Shown here piece after piece: positions 34,211 through 36,497 of a stretch of DNA of 36,497 nucleotides. The stretch is taken from positions 1-36,497 of the forward strand of contig JABVXU010000536.1 in the NCBI GenBank assembly GCA_013365365.1, in the 5' to 3' direction. Origin of the DNA: Cruorifilaria tuberocauda (Eukaryota > Nematoda > Chromadorea > Rhabditida > Onchocercidae). How positions within the stretch are numbered: the stretch's first letter is position 1; each line of letters starts with the position of its first letter. Both the position numbers and the translations under genes were made by a program. The notes under the pieces are model-generated. The model searched no databases. It was given only the letters and a program-made list of their open reading frames with translations, and was not told where the DNA came from.

Positions 34211-34275
34211 TAATAGTAGTAGTAGTAGTAGTAAACAACGATAACGATAACAACGACAACAACGATAACGAATAG
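34211..34275. repeat. (TAG)n followed by AACGAT-type repeat
   Basis: Seven TAG units, then ACAACGATAACGATAACAAC-like imperfect triplet and hexamer units. Confidence 0.85.
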
Positions 34276-34780
34276 CAATAACGATAATAGCACAAGAAGT
34301 GACAATAATTTTGCTACAATAGCGCTCACTAGAAATGAAAAGATTTCTCTTCGATAATTTTACAACAGTGACAATAACGTCTTAGAAGTGACAATAGCGC
34401 CTGAAGAGGTTTCTCGTCGTAATTCTAAATTACTTTAATAGAATAATAAAGATTTATAGTTTATAAATCGATTAAGTTAATATTATTAGATGTAAATATG
34501 TTTGAAATGATTAAGTGATATGATTTGAATGATCTTTTCTTTTTCTTCTTTCATTTAAATGTTTATATGATTTATTGAATTATTGAAGAGTGATATCAGG
34601 AATTATAGTTCTAAGAAATGAAAATCCTAGCAATTCAATATGATACGTTATTTTGAAAACAATAGAAAACAACAACAACAGATGCTTCTCCTTCTTCTTC
34701 TGCTTCTTCTCTCAACGAATACCTGTGAATAGAGAAAAAATTCAATTCTCTGGAAAAAATTCAAAAAATTCATAATTAGA

Positions 34781-35160
34781 ATGTGTGCGTGTATATGTGT
34801 AAGCACACGTGTGCGTGCGTGTTTTTGTGTGTATATGTATAAACGTCTTTGTATGCGTGTTTCTGCGTGCATGCGTTTTGTGCGAGTATATGCATAAGCT
34901 TACGTGTCTATGCGCGTTTATGCGTGTATGCATAAACCTATGCGAGTGTGTGCGCATATGTGTTTTTGCGCGTATGTTTGTGCCTGCGTACGTGTAAGTA
35001 TCTATGGATATGCGTATGTATGTGCATGCATGTACGTATGTACATACGGACTTACCCATGTGCGCGCGTATGTTTGTGCGCATACGTACTTATATATGTG
35101 TCTATATGCGTGCTTTTATTTACGTTTACGTATGTATACGTGTATGTTCGTTTAAACGTA
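34781..35160. repeat. 380-bp alternating purine-pyrimidine (GT/GC/AT) tract
   Basis: TGTGCG, TATGTG, GCGCGT and ACGTAT words follow each other with few breaks in alternation. Four plus-strand and two minus-strand open frames overlap here because stops are rare in such sequence. None is a gene. The tract is a candidate for Z-form or cruciform structure. Confidence 0.8.
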
Positions 35161-35649
35161 TCAAATTAAGCTTAAAATTATTCCAAAATAATAAAAACAT
35201 ATTTCAATTAAACAACTGAATAATTACCATTAATAAATCATTGAAAAACTATCAAATAGCTTTAAAAAAAACAAAAAATTATTGAGCAATAAATTTTTTA
35301 ATCTTTTTTTTTGCATTGAAATGAAGTGAATGACTAAGTTAACAAATCATTTGAAAATGATGAAAAGGAAGGAATTAACAATTTTTAATTTTATGATAAT
35401 TTCAACCAATGAATTAAAAATTAAGAAATCATGCGTACATCGATGAAAAATTTCTTTTGCAATATCGAATATCTGCTGATAAATTGGAGTTTATGAGGTG
35501 TCATGGATGTTTACGTTATTATCACTCTTTACGTGATAAATATGATAATTTAATTTTGATAGGATCCTCATGAATAGCTATTTATCGATAGATTTTCATG
35601 ATTTTAATTTGCAAATATATCACTGTAATGAATGATATCATACAATAAG

Positions 35650-35694
35650 ATGAGAGAGAGAGAAAGAGAAAGAGAGGGGGAGAGAGAGAGAGAA
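35650..35694. repeat. GA-rich microsatellite
   Basis: An interrupted GA run. Its frame is open and continuous with the possible plus-strand exon at 35719, with an ATG at 35650. Confidence 0.9.
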
Positions 35695-35718
35695 AGTGGA
35701 GGAAAAGCTGTGTATGAA

Positions 35719-35900
35719 ATGGAAGAAATGCTCGCCACCAATGATTTTTATGCTTACATCTCTGAAACCAGTATGCTGTTATTGATTTTCTTGGAATAAT
35801 TGATTTAATTTTACATTTGATGCTATTGAATTACTACCGTTTCAGGTCATTCATCCCGCGATTTTCCAGTTATTCGAGGTTATTTGGGAAATTTGGCCGT
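35719..35900 (+). CDS. Possible first exons of an unidentified plus-strand gene (partial)
   Basis: Two small exons can be drawn. 35719-35770 starts MEEMLATNDFYAYISET and ends A|GTATGC. A 75-nt intron follows, ending in CCGTTTCAG. 35846-35900 then reads SHSSRDFPVIRGYLGNLA and ends GT|GTAAGTGAAG. Acceptor and second donor are near consensus, the codons are less AT-biased than the surroundings, and the intron size suits a nematode. The frame is also open upstream through the GA microsatellite to an ATG at 35650. An alternative frame (KWKKCSPP ... VIHPAIFQ) is possible. I find no clear third exon before the window ends and recognise no family. Confidence 0.35.
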
Positions 35901-36497
35901 GTAAGTGAAGTGAACGACGAATAAATGGAGTTGAATTTTAGTGCTAACCACAAAAATGTATGTTAATTGCTGAAATCCAAGAATAACCTTATAATCCAAG
36001 CTAATTTGGACGGAATCATAAGTTATAACTTATCAGTAACTTATCAGCAAGTTATCATATCTATTATTCATACAATCCAATTTATCATTCATGCTATTAC
36101 TATTTAAACAGCCCAATTTATCAACAATTTTATCATCTATCTCCTATTGTAGTAAATAAGTTTATGTGTGGAGATTTGAATGAAACAATGGAATTTAATA
36201 AAATCTATCAAGTTATCAATTTTTTAACACTTTAAATTTATGAAATGAGTGGATCGAGAGTTACCAGTTCAATTTCCCACTGATATTTGTAATTTAAATC
36301 ACAAATTTAGTTTTAAATTTACCTTAAATTTGCATTCCTACTTATTTTTACGTCACTTTACTTTTCTCTTCGCCTCTCTTAATCAAAAGAGAAGGAATAT
36401 GCCAAACAAAAAAAAGACATTCAGAGGGTAGAAAATGAAAATCTTTCTTTTTTTTGAAATCAAAGAGAAAACGATCGGCGAAACAGTGGCAGCATAC
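35901..36497. other. Right edge, no resolved gene
   Basis: If the exons at 35719-35900 are real, this is their following intron or exons. Candidate acceptors (TTTAAACAG at about 36111, GAAACAG near 36487) give no convincing exon. The 60-codon frame at 36249-36431 starts at GTG and is weak. Confidence 0.4.

Larger units (their letters stand above)
32469..34780. other. Apparently gene-free upstream region, part 3
   Basis: AT-rich with several microsatellites, which generate all the open frames seen here. I see no gene. Confidence 0.5.

Noticed and set aside
34648..35219. Six overlapping open frames rich in Cys, Val, His and Thr on both strands
   Set aside because: All arise from the alternating GT/GC/AT tract, where stop codons are rare.
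36249..36431. Plus-strand 60-codon frame at the right edge
   Set aside because: It has a GTG start and low-complexity Phe/Leu content, and is not in phase with the possible exons at 35719-35900.

Overview
The window looks like nuclear DNA of a nematode, most likely an AT-rich parasitic spirurid or filarial species. This is inferred from the strong A+T bias, many short exons with GTAAGT-type donors and TTTCAG/TTTTAG-type acceptors, candidate spliced-leader acceptors just before start codons, and dense microsatellites. No alignment could be run, so the species is open. There is no bacterial-style operon, CRISPR array, rRNA gene or convincing tRNA.

One gene can be reconstructed from end to end. 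It lies on the minus strand from the ATG at 19445 to the TGA at 2151 and encodes an FHOD-family formin (fhod-1 orthologue). I joined 26 exons whose phases all agree, giving 1217 residues. The order is N-terminal GTPase-binding-like domain (GBD, exons 1-2), FH3/DID armadillo region (exons 3-9), a divergent linker (exons 10-15), a short proline-rich FH1 (exon 16), the actin-nucleating FH2 (exons 17-23), and a C-terminal DAD with a basic tail and conserved candidate ROCK sites (exons 24-26).

The most interesting part is the 4.9 kb intron between the GBD and DID exons. It holds a 61-nt exon (17828-17888) and a 1442-nt exon (14333-15774). Together they are 1503 nt, exactly 501 codons. Their phases fit both neighbours, so inclusion or skipping keeps the frame. 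The long exon encodes a Ser/Thr-rich, probably disordered segment that I do not recognise, and the long form would be 1718 residues. The acceptor nine bases before its own ATG also allows a separate trans-spliced start. Other candidate variation in the gene is a 9-nt microexon inside the DID, two NAGNAG acceptors and a decayed partial duplicate of exon 9.

Left of the gene (1-2150) are a 3' UTR with a 17-bp inverted repeat, candidate poly(A) signals, and a 1.3 kb block with coding-like fragments that I cannot resolve. Right of it (19446 to about 35650) are some 16 kb without a recognisable gene but with many tandem repeats (10-, 15-, 30-, 35-, 43-, 55-, about 107- and 120-bp units), GA/CA/GT/TA microsatellites and a 380-bp alternating purine-pyrimidine tract. 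At the right edge (35650-35900) two small exons may start an unidentified plus-strand gene running off the window.
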